This document shows positions 34,101 to 44,814 of a DNA stretch of 64,000 bases, piece by piece (position 1 is the stretch's first letter; every line of letters starts with the position of its first letter). A program made the position numbers and the translations under genes. Under the pieces are notes generated by a model. The model saw only the letters and a program-made list of their open reading frames with translations. It did not search any database and was not told the origin of the DNA. The stretch is from Cyanodermella asteris (lineage: Eukaryota; Ascomycota; Lecanoromycetes; Ostropales; Stictidaceae): contig UYJD01000009.1 of assembly GCA_900618795.1 (NCBI GenBank), forward strand, positions 248,001-312,000, read 5' to 3'.

Positions 34101-35492
34101 ATGCGCGTCGAAGTCCCAAATGTGAACGGAGTGCACAACTCTGGCAAACACTACATCAATCTGCAGTGGGGCAAGCCTAACCCGTCTCTGTTGCCCATAA
34201 CGCAGCTAGCTGCTGCTGCGCAAGCGGTATTCGCGGACACGCAGACAGCTGTTGCCTGTCTCGAATACAACGAGCCGCGAGGTCATCTACCGCTGCGCCG
34301 GGAGCTGTCGGGATGGTTGAATCGATTCTACGATGCACAAACGACCACCGACCAACTCTGCATCACTGGCGGCGCTAGCCAATGCCTAGCAACGGTACTC
34401 CAACTTTTCACGGATCCGCCAGTTACCGAGGCAGTCTGGATGATAGAGCCCTGCTACTTCAATGCTTGCCGCGTGTTCGAAGAAGCTGGCCTCACGGGCA
34501 AATTGCGACCTGTGTTGGAGGACGAGCATGGGATCGTTGATCTCGATCGCCTTGAGTACGAGCTGTCGCAGTTCAAGCTCGATACCAACGGCCACAGCTT
34601 GGAGCCCCAGACCAAGCCTCGTGATTCCACGCGTCGCATATATCGACATGTCATCTACGTTGTTCCGACATTCTCGAATCCTGCTGGCGCCGTCATGTCT
34701 CTCGAACAGCGACAGCGCCTCGTCAACATTGCGCGAAAGTACGACGCTCTGATCATCTCAGACGACGTCTACGACGTTCTTCAGTGGCCCGTCGAGGAGC
34801 CTACCAATTCAAGCGAGTTGCAGTCTAAATCGCAGCTTCCCCGGCTCATTGATATCGAACGGCAGCTTCCTCGACTACCGTCGGATCCACGTGGTTTTGG
34901 CCACGTGATGAGCAACGCTAGTTTCAGCAAGTTCATAGCACCGGGTTTACGTTGTGGCTGGGTAGATGCCAGCGAAGCCATAACCTTTGCGCTATCCGAC
35001 GCTGGTTCGACCCGGGGCGGCGGTTGTCCTTCGGGTATCATTGCGCCCATGGTAGCAAGCCTACTGCACGATGGGTCCTTTGACCGTCACATCCGCACCA
35101 CGTTGGTCCCTGCATACCGGAGGCGGCGTGAGTTGATGGTGAACTCAATCAAGGAGCATCTGTTACCGCTTGGCGCCAGACTAGGGCCGAAGATCACCAA
35201 ACAGGAGGGGTCCAACCCGCCCGCGGCAGTAGGTGGCTTCTTTCTGTGGCTTCGGTTGCCGTTTGGCTTGACTTCCAGAGATGTCGTCAACCAGGCGAAG
35301 CAGGAAGAGAATGTGGTCATCCTTCCCGGTATGGCATGTGCGATCGAGGGTCGCGCTGCTGCTGATGTCGCGAATCTGGACAGTCATATCCGCTTGTGCT
35401 TCGCCTGGAGCGAGGAGGAGGATTTGGTCGAGGGAGTTCTGAGGCTCAGGGATGTGATTCAGCGCCTGCAGAAGCTGCAGACAAGTTCATAG
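34101..35492 (+). CDS. PLP-dependent aminotransferase, class I/II (fold type I)
   Basis: This single-exon gene encodes 463 residues and likely moves amino groups between amino and keto acids. The PLP-binding lysine is Lys277 in SFSKFIAPGLRCGW, the classic fold-type I site. Also visible are PTFSNPAG (substrate/PLP contacts), IISDDVYD (Asp and Tyr that hold the cofactor) and HIRLCFAW near the C-terminus (carboxylate-binding Arg). The LITGGASQ-type segment occurs as LCITGGASQCL. The closest familiar groups are the Aro8/Yer152c-like and 2-aminoadipate-type enzymes. No signal peptide is seen. In the cluster it could supply or consume the amino acid used by the isocyanide synthase or the A-T-R enzyme. 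Enzyme class is secure; substrate is unknown. Confidence 0.9.
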   Translation: MRVEVPNVNGVHNSGKHYINLQWGKPNPSLLPITQLAAAAQAVFADTQTAVACLEYNEPRGHLPLRRELSGWLNRFYDAQTTTDQLCITGGASQCLATVLQLFTDPPVTEAVWMIEPCYFNACRVFEEAGLTGKLRPVLEDEHGIVDLDRLEYELSQFKLDTNGHSLEPQTKPRDSTRRIYRHVIYVVPTFSNPAGAVMSLEQRQRLVNIARKYDALIISDDVYDVLQWPVEEPTNSSELQSKSQLPRLIDIERQLPRLPSDPRGFGHVMSNASFSKFIAPGLRCGWVDASEAITFALSDAGSTRGGGCPSGIIAPMVASLLHDGSFDRHIRTTLVPAYRRRRELMVNSIKEHLLPLGARLGPKITKQEGSNPPAAVGGFFLWLRLPFGLTSRDVVNQAKQEENVVILPGMACAIEGRAAADVANLDSHIRLCFAWSEEEDLVEGVLRLRDVIQRLQKLQTSS

Positions 35493-36053
35493 AAGTGCCA
35501 TAGTAGATAGAAAATATACCATAGACTCCAGTTTGTTGCGACCAGGTCCATAAGAAGTTCGCTTCAATGATTCGCGAGATTGCTTCGTTAGGTGAAACCT
35601 GCAGAAAATTGTACGGGTCTCTCCACCTGGAACTCGTCAGAGTCGACGTTGCACGATCCGTGCGGCGGGCACTAAGATGTGGTGGACGTGCGTCTTGCCG
35701 AGAAGGTTTTCCATCGACGCCGGGTCTAGTGTGTATGTGGGCCATCTCACCGATCACTTCTCTTTGAGCACCTTCTTCCACAGACGCTACGTTGCGGCTG
35801 ATTACCGTAAACAACCCGTGTTACGTCTTTCCGTTCGGAACGATGGTAAGCTAGATGGATAGCTCAATCAAGACTCCGATAGACCCTGAGTCTTGACAAT
35901 GCGAACCTGTGCCTTTTAATTGCTTGAAATACTTGACCATCTGGTCTGTCATACTTGCAACGATATCTCCCCCTTACCAACCACATCTTGAGCAACTCAT
36001 TTTATCTCACCCAAGTCCAAGTCTATTCCTACAGCCACATCTCCTTCTACACA
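35493..36053. other. Spacer and promoter before the aldolase
   Basis: No gene is supported. The 3' half is CT- and A-rich and probably holds the leader of the aldolase transcript. Confidence 0.4.
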
Positions 36054-37084
36054 ATGGCTTTCGGAAACGAATATCTCGAGTACCCGCAGAAGGGCATGGC
36101 CGCCTACAAGGCGAGCCATATGCACCAGCCTCACAAAGCACGACAAGCATTCCGCGATGCCCATGAGGGTAGGATCGCACCTCTCACTGCTTACTTCTCC
36201 GCCGCGCCACTCTCGAGGATACTGTCACAGCTCGGAGCCGACATCATGCTTCTCGACTGGGAGCACTCCGCCATGGGTGTTGAGAGCATGACAACAGTGA
36301 GTCTCCAACCGCACCGATCCGAGCTGAAAAGATTCTCGGCACTAACTTCAATCTGCAGTGGGTTCACGAGATTCAGTACATGAGCGAAGGCCGCACCCTG
36401 CCCTTCGTCCGCCTCCCCAACCACGACCACGCCTCCATTGCTTGGGCTCTCGACGCCGGCGCTCACATCATGGTCCCCCAAGTCGAGACCGTCGAGCAAG
36501 CACAAAAGATCGTTGCCGCAACCAAGTTCGGCAACGCCTACAAGCACGCCCGTTCCGTACCTCCGGGACGCCTCATGCCCGGCATTGCCGACCTTCCCGA
36601 GGATCCCAGCCAGTCAGTCTGGGTGAACCAGAACAGACAGGCCGCCGTCGTCATTCAGATGGAGTCTGTTCAGGGAGCTGAGAACCTCGATGCCATCCTC
36701 GCCACTTGCGGCAAGGACATTGACGCCGTATTCATTGGTGCGCTGGATATGCGAACGGATCTGGGCTTGGCGGGTGCTTGGGGTGACGAGAAGGCTTTCA
36801 CGGATATATTGCAGCAGTTGAGAGACACTTGCAAGAAGTATGATGTGCCATTTTCGGGGCCGGTCTTCGGCAAGAACTGGGATCGTGTTGAGGGGCGAGT
36901 GTTTGGTGTTGTGGGTCTTGATATTGGGACTCTCTGGGGCGATCGGGAGATGATCGCTGAGGCTAAGGCTGAGTTCACAAAGGTGCAGAAGGCTCAACTG
37001 GCCAGCACACCCTCGGTGTCGAAGGGTGTGTCAAACGTGGTTGTGAACGAGGTCACGCCCGAGCTTACAAACGGTGTTCACTGA
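36054..37084 (+). CDS. HpcH/HpaI-type class II aldolase/lyase
   Basis: Enzymes of this family make or break C-C bonds between pyruvate-like donors and aldehydes, or cleave CoA esters of the citrate-lyase type. Exons 36054-36296 and 36359-37084, with a 62-nt intron (GTGAGT, CTAAC, TGCAG), give 322 residues. Key motifs are LLDWEHSAMG (catalytic His in DWEH), HIMVPQVETVEQA, VVIQMESVQGAENL (metal-binding Glu) and GALDMRTDLG (metal-binding Asp). All expected catalytic positions are present. An N-terminal stretch of about 45 residues precedes the barrel without a clear targeting signal. It is co-directional with the aminotransferase and the A-T-R gene, so it may build the keto-acid precursor. The substrate is inference only. 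Confidence 0.9.
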
Positions 37085-38154
37085 GAGGCGATTAGAGATT
37101 GATAGCGTTCAAAAGTCAAACTGTTCCCATTCCAAGTCTTCTGTCCCATCTTACGATCGATAAGAGCTATTTCGAAATCTCTCATAGTATGCCATAGATT
37201 GCCATTCGCGTATGTGCATAGATTATATTCGGAATTGTCTTCTCAGTCGTGAACCAGGATTTTGCATAATGTCCAAAAGCTAACGGAGCGTGCAAGGACT
37301 TCCAAATCAGGAAGACAGTGCAATCGCACTCCGAGTGACCGCACTGGAGTTTCAGCTTCGAAAGCTCCATTCCATAGCTACCCTGTCCGCCTATCCTCGA
37401 TAACAATGAGCCTGATGTTCTGAAGCAGGGGTTCGAGCTCTGAGACCGCAATGCCACGTCACGTGCTTTCTCTAGCAAATCCTGCCACGTGATCCGGCCG
37501 ATTATCCCGCGCCATTTCGGCGTATTACTGTCTGTGCCACTTACAGTACACAAGTCAAATGCCTGCGTGCCACGCTACTCTTCCAACAGGGCCCGGATGG
37601 TCCGCAAAGCTATTTCACTAAGTTTGTCGAGTCAGACCGATAACCATCCTTACCTGCGTAGATCCCAACATTGGCTTATGCTAGTCATACAATGTGCATC
37701 AGCGTACTGAGCGGTCTAGGATCGGGATGATGACTTGGATACGGCTGATTCTGGTTTCTGGTCGCGACAATGACAGGATCGATACACCTTTCCGGCAGGT
37801 TTGCCACTATCCGTCGCAGGATCGCGCCAGAGTGACCGTGTTGTTCATCTTCGCCACAGGGAGGTGGAGTAGACTTTCGTGTCTGATTTGAGGTTGAACG
37901 AACGGTTTTGCAGGTACATAGCTTGTTGCACAAATATCGGTGCTTCTCTCCAAGATTTGACTTGAATCCTTTGTTTGTTAAATTCGAGAGACATCTACCT
38001 TTTTAGTCCCCTCATCACCGTGGATGAACTCCGAATCCTGTCTTTCGTCTGTTCTCTGAAAGAGCCTCCACATCCGTCTCCCTGCCATTTATACACATCT
38101 TTCCGGAGGCAGAAGCATTCATCTTGACTGCAGTGTCTCTGACCTGACATCATC
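37085..38154. promoter_or_regulatory. Promoter region of the A-T-R gene with two CACGTG boxes
   Basis: No gene is supported. Two CACGTG palindromes occur at 37460-37465 and 37486-37491, 26 bases apart, suited to bHLH or bZIP factors. A TTTATAC element lies about 70 bases before the ATG at 38155. Confidence 0.4.
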
Positions 38155-41100
38155 ATGGCACAAGATTTTGGGCGCCGATTGATTCCCAACATCATCGATC
38201 AGAGAGCTCGCGATGAGCCGGAGCGCATAGTCTTCTCAATTCCTCTATCGTCGACAAACGCGGCTGCAGGTTACAGGGACATCAGTGCACGTGACTTCGC
38301 AAACGCAGTAAATCGGACGGCGTGGTGGCTCAAGAAAGAGCTTGGAGACGAATCGACGACCGGATCTGTTGCATACATTGGACCCAGTGAGTTCAGTCAT
38401 TGTCTTTGCTAGACCGGATCGCTAACAAATCGTTGCAGATGATATTCGCTACGTGTTGTTAGTGCTAGGCTGTGCAAAAGCAGGCTTTCAGGTAAGATTT
38501 TGCGCTGATGCTTTTCAATTTCACCTGCTGACGAACAAAACAGGCACTCTTGATCTCTCCAAAGAACAGCGCAGAAGCGGCGCTGGCGGTTCTCGAAGCC
38601 GCAAAATGCAACATCTGGGTCACACCGGAGAAGCAGCCCAAGCTTCTCCCGGAGCTGTTGCCAAAGCGCAGCCTTCATGTACTACAGTACGCTTCGGTCG
38701 ATGACTTGCTTCAGCCAGAGCTTGTTCCCGACTTTCCATACAACAAGACCTTCGAGCAGGCTTCTGAAGAAGTACTGTGCATAAACCACACATCTGGATC
38801 GACAGGCCACCCCAAGCCAATTCTATGGAAGCACTCGATGCTTGCAACTTTGGACGCGACCCGCCTTCTGCCCGAAGATCGCGGGCGTCTTCCGTGGACT
38901 ACAGTATTTGAGAAGAACGATCGCTTCTGCTCAATATTCCCCTTCTCTCATACGGCCGGCTGCGTCATGAACATACTCATCAATGCATTTTACGAGACTA
39001 CAAACGTTCTTTGCCCTTCAGAGAAACCGGCCAGTATCGATCTGGTGGACCAATTGCTCGGCAATGTCGACGTGCGGGTCTGGCATATCATCCCATCTAT
39101 CATCGACGAGATTGGCGAGGCTCCAGACATGCATAAGAAATTCTCCAATGCAAAGGTTTTGATTGCATCCGGTGGCCCAGTGACCTACGAGCGCGCCAAC
39201 AAGCTCACCAAGGTCATTCGACTCATCAACATCACAGGCACATCCGAAGGACTTTTCCAAGGTAGTCTTCTACCAGAGCAAGAAGACTGGATCTACTTTG
39301 CCTTCCATCCGTACGCGCATTTCGAGTTCCGCCCTAACGAGTCTGGACTGTACGAGCATTTCGCTGTTCGTGACGAAAAGCATCTTGCTTTGTTCCAGGG
39401 TCTATTTCATACATTCCCTGGTGTCAGCGAGATGAGCTTGAAAGACCTGTACGCGGCGCACCCCACAAAGCCCGACTTGTGGGTCTACAAAGGTCGCACA
39501 GACGATATGGTGGTGCTTTCGAGTGGAGAGAAGGTCTTCCCTGCAGATATGGAGGCTGCTGCTAGCCAGCACCCTGAAGTCAACGCGGCCTTGATGGCTG
39601 GTACCACGCGATTCCAGCCAGTCCTGCTCATTGAACCCACGAAGCCCATCTCTGACACCGAGCGGAATGTCTTCCTTGATAGCGTCTTCGAGGCACTCAA
39701 GGCTACAAACGCATCGGTCGCCTCTTTTGCACGCATTGCGCGAGAATGCCTGATTATCGCTTCTCCGGAAAAGCCGTTCTCCCGGACAGACAAGGGCACC
39801 ATCAAGCGACGTCTGACGATCGACTCCTATGAGAAAGAGATTGCCCAGTGTTACGAGGATCTCGAGGGTCTCGGAAACGGAGAGAATTTCATTGCCATCG
39901 ACTTCGGAACACTTGAGACGACCGCAGCGGGAGTTAAGAAACTGTTGCTCAATGTTATTTCGCCACCGGAGCCCATCACTGATACGACCGACTTCTTCGC
40001 AGCGGGCGTTGACTCTATCGTGGCGACGCGCTTCGTCCACGATCTTCGCCGTTCTGCTCATGCTTTTGACGCCGCCCGGGCTGCAACGATCGAGTTGAAC
40101 AACCGACTCGTCTACGCGAATCCGACCATTGCTCAATTTTCGGACGTCGTCTTCAAGCTCATGACCAACAAGAAGATCAAGCCAGTCAACCCTGTTGACA
40201 TACAAATCAAGCATATGAAGCAACTACGAATCAAGTACGATGCGAAGCTTCCTCGCAATGTCGAAAAGCGAGTGCCTCGTTCAGACCCAGACGGGAACAC
40301 CATCCTACTGACGGGAAGCACTGGCGCCCTGGGCTCATACCTCTTGGAGGAGCTGCTCAAGAAGAAGAACGTCAAGAAGATCTACTGCTTGAACCGCGGA
40401 TCCAACAGCAAGGAACGACAGATCAAGTCAAGCGCATCGTGTGGTCTGCGAACAGACTGGCCTGCTGAGAAGGTGCAGTTCATGGCCATGGATATCACAC
40501 GCCCCAGATTTGGGTTGACTGACGCCGAGTACGACGAACTCCTGCTGAATGTTTCCCATATCGTGCACAACCAGTGGCCAGTCAACTTGAACTTCGATGT
40601 CATCTCTTTCGAGCCTTACATTCGCGGAGTCCGTCATCTGATCGACTTCTCGCTCGAGAGCGACAGAGCGCCGTCACTCACATTCATCTCCACCATGGCG
40701 TGTGTTAGGCACATCAAGAACGTCGATGCGATTCCCGAGAAGCCCGTCGAGGAGCTTCTCCCGTACCCGAGTGGCTACTACGCATCGAAGCAGGTATCGG
40801 AACTCGTCCTCTACCGTGCCTGGGAACGATCTGGAGTCGACATTCGAATCTGCCGTCTCGGCCAGCTGGCCGGACCGGTATTGAGAGGAAACGCTGGAAT
40901 GTGGGCCATGCACGACTGGGTCACCACTGTCATCGCAAGCTCAAAGCGTATCGGTGTCTTGCCCGCAACTCTTGGTGCTCTCGACAGCGTCAAATGGATC
41001 CCCGTCGACGTCATGGCAAACATCATCATCGAGCTCGCCGACTTCAACCTGATCAAGAACACAAAGGCCGCGACAAAGACCAGCATCACGGCCACCGTGA

Positions 41101-41519
41101 AGGAGATCAAAATGGAGAGCACGCCAGTGCCCGCTTGTCCCGCCATGAACGCCGCCTCTCCGAAGACCGGTGCTCCGCGTCAGGACCTCATGCCCGTCTA
41201 CAACGTCACCAACCCCGAGGAGACCAACTGGGCGGCCTTGATCCCGACTGTGCGCACTCGCTTCGGCGACGCCATCACCGAGGTAGTGTCTTGGGTCGAG
41301 TGGACTGAGCGTCTGGCGGCTTCGGAGGCTACAGAGTCGGATCCGGACAAGAACCCGGGTCTGAAGCTGCTGAACTGGTATCGGTCGCCGGAGCTGTTGG
41401 GTACCCCAGCTGTAAGGGCTTCAACGGACAGGTCGGAGACGAAGAGTGGCACATTGGCGGCCCTGCCTGCGGTGGGAGCGAAATGGATGAACACTTGGTT
41501 GGATCAGTGGAACTTTTAG
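38155..41519 (+). CDS. NRPS-like adenylation-thiolation-reductase (A-T-R) enzyme
   Basis: This enzyme probably activates a carboxylic acid with ATP, loads it on a phosphopantetheine arm and releases it reductively as an aldehyde or alcohol. Exons 38155-38386, 38439-38491 and 38544-41519 (two 52-nt introns) give 1086 residues. The A domain shows the A3 loop HTSGSTGHPKP (about 177-187), NITGTSEG, YKGRTDD and the A10-like SRTDKGTIKRR. The carrier site is FFAAGVDSIVATRF with Ser586. The reductase is an extended SDR with LLTGSTGALGSYLLE (about 682) and YYASK (about 840). No condensation domain is present, as in Lys2-like and CAR-like enzymes. It lies in the middle of the cluster and is its only thiotemplate enzyme. 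Domain calls are secure; the acid substrate is unknown. Confidence 0.94.
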
Positions 41520-42434
41520 GTCTGATGAATGTTTTTCGTTTGCGGGAGTACGGGCAGCGGGTTAGGTAAAAGCAATATCTAAGCATCATCGCAAATTTCA
41601 AAACACTTAAAACTTGCAGAGCCTGCATTGGTGTGCTTCTGGCATACGCACGAAGCCGGCGATTATGTGTCTGTCCTGAGATGCGTCCAGTCCTATCGAT
41701 CCGGCTATATGAGGCTGAATAGAAGCTGCGTACTCGTCAGATCGTGTGGTTAGCAATAGTCACCGAGCTCGCCAATGATTGATTGGATTTCGCGTTTTCT
41801 GTGTTGCCGACCAAACGGATTATTGACACGAGTAGCTAACTTGTAGACCCCGACTGGCGCTAGGCGTGTCTGCTGTGACATGTCATGCAGGTCGGCCCTC
41901 TAAAGTGGTCCAGACCAGAACCGCTAAGCAGACTTGACAACAAGACCTGACGAAACCCGTTATATCCTTGTTGAGCGTCAAGGGATCCATTCTCGCTCGT
42001 ATAGTGGCGCGTGGACATTCTGTGGCTGGCTGGCTGGCTGCTGCAGCCACTGGCTCACAGGGAATGCACAGGCGCTCCCAGCTTCAGAGGGAAAGTAATG
42101 AAGTGTGAGCATACTGAAACCACAATGACAGAGATATCGAAGGAGCTGGGAGTCTTCGAATCGATGCAACCTTCGCTGGGTCTACAGGACGCGGCGCAGG
42201 AGTAGTAAAGCTCTTGGTTGCAGCGCCACCACTCCACCCGCTGAGACGGCAGGGATCGTTTGCAAGCAGCTGGACCAATTGGGGATTTTTTTTCCTCGAG
42301 AATGCGTGAGAATAATTTGCAAGACGGCGAATATAATATTGACTTGTCCAATATATAGAAGAAAACTATGCGCCCTTCGCTACGATGGAGCGAGAGGCAC
42401 CACGGTCGAAGAAGCAAATCCTGTGCGCGTCAAG
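41520..42434. other. Spacer and promoter before the lactonase-like gene
   Basis: No gene is supported. A GGCT repeat occurs at about 42022-42043. TATATAG at 42352-42358 lies about 77 bases before the lactonase ATG and is a plausible TATA box. Confidence 0.4.
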
Positions 42435-43432
42435 ATGCGCTTGCTCACCCTCATCACCTGCGCGCTCGGCGTGAGCGCACGAACAATCCTCAACCGAGGT
42501 GCTGACGGTGGCCCTCCCACGGCGACTGCTCGACAGATCTACAGAGGCGAGCCAGGAGCATGGTTTGAGAACTTGCGAGTGAGGAGTAATGGGAAGATCC
42601 TCGCCACTCGTCTCGACAAGGCCTCTCTATACGAGTTTGACCCGAAGACTGGGGCTGCGCAAGTCATCTACAACTTCACAGACTTCACTGGTGCGCTCGG
42701 AATCACCGAATATGCACCCGACGTATTCGCGGTCGTTGCCGGGCTCTTTAATCTGTCGACTTTGACTTCGACAAAGGGCAGTTACACCATCCAGTCGTTT
42801 GATTTCAACAAGCCGCTCGGGCCGGACGGAAAACTGGCGCCAACTCTCCTTGCCAAGGTGCCCCAGGCCTCGTTCCTGAATGGTCTCACGTTCGAGTCGC
42901 CGTCCACCCTTTACGCCGCGGATAGCGGAGCCTTCGAGATCTTCAAGATTGATACCAAGTCTCGGGCGGTCAGCGTAGCCTCGCCGCCCAGCAAGCTATA
43001 CGATAACTCGACAGTCAACTATCCGATCCCAATCGCAATCAACGGCTTGAAGTGGGATGCGGCCGGGAAGCAATTGTTCTGGTCCAATTCCGAGCAAATC
43101 AGCGTTGGCCGCACACCCCGCCGAGAGGACAAGTTTGCGCCTCCGGAAAAGATCGCAAACGGAATAAACGGTACGGGCGTCTTCGACGATTTCGATTTGG
43201 ACTGCGATAGTAACCTATACTTGGCGACGACCGGAGGTCATATAACCTATCTCAGCAAAGACGGCAAGACGCAGGCATTCATCAAGCAGAACAACGTGCT
43301 GAGTTTGGATGGACCAACATCAACACATTTTAAAGAGGTGCTTCCAAGGATGTCCTATACATCGCCACTGGCGGCAATGCAGCTAATGGAACTTCTGTGG
43401 GAGGGCAAATCATCGAATACAGACTCAAGTAG
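42435..43432 (+). CDS. Secreted SMP-30/gluconolactonase-like beta-propeller protein with apparent 3' frameshift
   Basis: The protein starts at 42435 (MRLLTLITCALGVSA, a signal peptide); upstream codons in the same frame are ignored. The body shows SMP-30-like repeats: GAWFENLRVRSNGKILATRLD, then SFLNGLTFESPSTLYAADS, INGLKWDAAGKQLFWSNS and FDDFDLDCDSNLYLATT. After LDGPTSTHF the current frame loses similarity. A one-base shift at TTTTAAA (43328-43334) opens a frame reading RGASKDVLYIATGGN and ending GGQIIEYRLK at TAG 43430-43432, which looks like the natural C-terminus. Without the shift the frame runs to 43496 with a basic, unrelated end. The change equals one missing A and may be an assembly error or a real lesion. 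It is the last gene of the candidate cluster and could hydrolyse a lactone or ester outside the cell. Confidence 0.78.
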
Positions 43433-43783
43433 TATGAAGCGCAAGAAAAGAGAAGGCATGCTGATGTTAGCAGCGACCCGTGTGGTGGGTCGTTGACATG
43501 ATAGTGATAATAACAAGAAAAATCCCATGCACGAGTGACTCAAGTCAGATGAAATATGTTAAACATTGTCTGAGCTCATTCACGGTGCAGACGCAATGCC
43601 CGATGCAAGGGAAGTAATGCGAAAGAGTGGAAAGACTGCAAGTTGCGGAGAAGCCAATTGACGTCGGTCGTCCCCAAGCTTTGCGGAGCATCTACCCGCA
43701 GCGAACATATTCATTGCACAAACTCTCTTTTCGTTAAACGATCACCCACCATTGAGGCGCACCCGTCCTCGAGATCACTCATT

Positions 43784-44572
43784 ATGGCTTCCATACAGCC
43801 CGGAAAGATAGATCGGTCCACAACAGTCCCATTTCACCTCAAACTCTTCTACCGCAACGGCTCACATTTCCGGTAACCACGGACACGCCTCAAACGCGTG
43901 AACATCAAGCTAACATTCGCCTCCCACAGACCCGAAGACTTTCCCACCAACCCATCGCAGGCCCTACCTTCACACCTTCAGATCTACACCTGGCCGACCT
44001 GCAGCCTACGCGAACTTTCCCATCTCCTCGTCTCGGCCCTCCCTTCCGTTCTCCCCACGCCCGCAATCGGCACACGACTCGTGTTCCGCCTGATCTTCCC
44101 CGACCCAAGCTCGCTGCGCGGCCCGCCCGGCGCTCCGGGCCGCTACATGTCCAAGGAGTTCGGCAGCGTCGTGATTGGAGGCGACGGTACCGGCCGGTTG
44201 CCCGGCGAAGAGGAGGAGCAGATTGTGGGTACGGAGGGTCCGATGGCCGGACGGCTAGAGGGGGAGCCGGAGAAGACGTTACAGGACGCGCGCTTCGTGA
44301 TTGGAGACTATGTGGCTTGTGCGATACTGCTGCCGGGGAGGGAGGGCGAGGTGCAGCCGGTCAGCGCGGCGGGCGCGGTCGGGGGAAGAATGAGGGCTTT
44401 CCCGGAGGACAGATCGAATGGGTTTGGAGGAAGAAGAGGAGGCTTCAGGGGCGATCGAGGCGGTGGTGGGTTTGGGAGAGGGCCTGGAACGGAAGTTCCT
44501 GCTGGGGAATGGAGGAGAGGTGAACGATTGCCGGAATCGGCACCGCGGGGAAGAAGAGCAGGGAGATATTGA
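43784..44572 (+). CDS. SAP18-family protein (Sin3-associated polypeptide p18)
   Basis: SAP18 acts in nuclear Sin3 histone-deacetylase and splicing-linked (ASAP-like) complexes through a ubiquitin-like fold. Exon 1 is 43784-43872 and exon 2 is 43930-44572, joined by a 57-nt GTAACC...CACAG intron. This gives 243 residues. The core matches the family: DRSTTVPFHLKLFYRNGSHF, then IYTWPTCSLRELSHLLVSALP and RLVFRLIFPDP. The splice restores HFRPEDFP, which supports the intron. After residue about 165 a Gly/Arg tail follows (GFGGRRGGFRGDRGGGGFGRG), an RGG-like region that could bind RNA. The start ATG at 43784 (CATTATGGC) gives the natural N-terminus. Confidence 0.92.
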
Positions 44573-44814
44573 TGGATGGGCGCGTTGGGAATGCATTGCA
44601 CTTCTGAGCAGCGGAGACTTGCATTGGCGACAGGCCTTCGGCCGCATGACCTCATGAATCATGGATACCCTGTGCAATTTGGATGATCCAGTCAACCTAC
44701 CATCAAAGACACCAGTCTCGATTCGATCGGCGATAATCCACCATGCTATCTCTATCGTTTTGCTCTATGCTGCAAAATGCCGTCCGCGCCAAATGCTTAA
44801 ACAAAACCCACACA

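Noticed and set aside
37425-37450. T-arm-like hairpin with GTTCGAG loop
   Set aside because: The conserved G53-C61 pair is missing and no upstream tRNA arms fold.
42279-42434. N-terminal extension of the lactonase-like gene
   Set aside because: The extension lies across the TATA-like element, and the signal peptide begins at the ATG at 42435.
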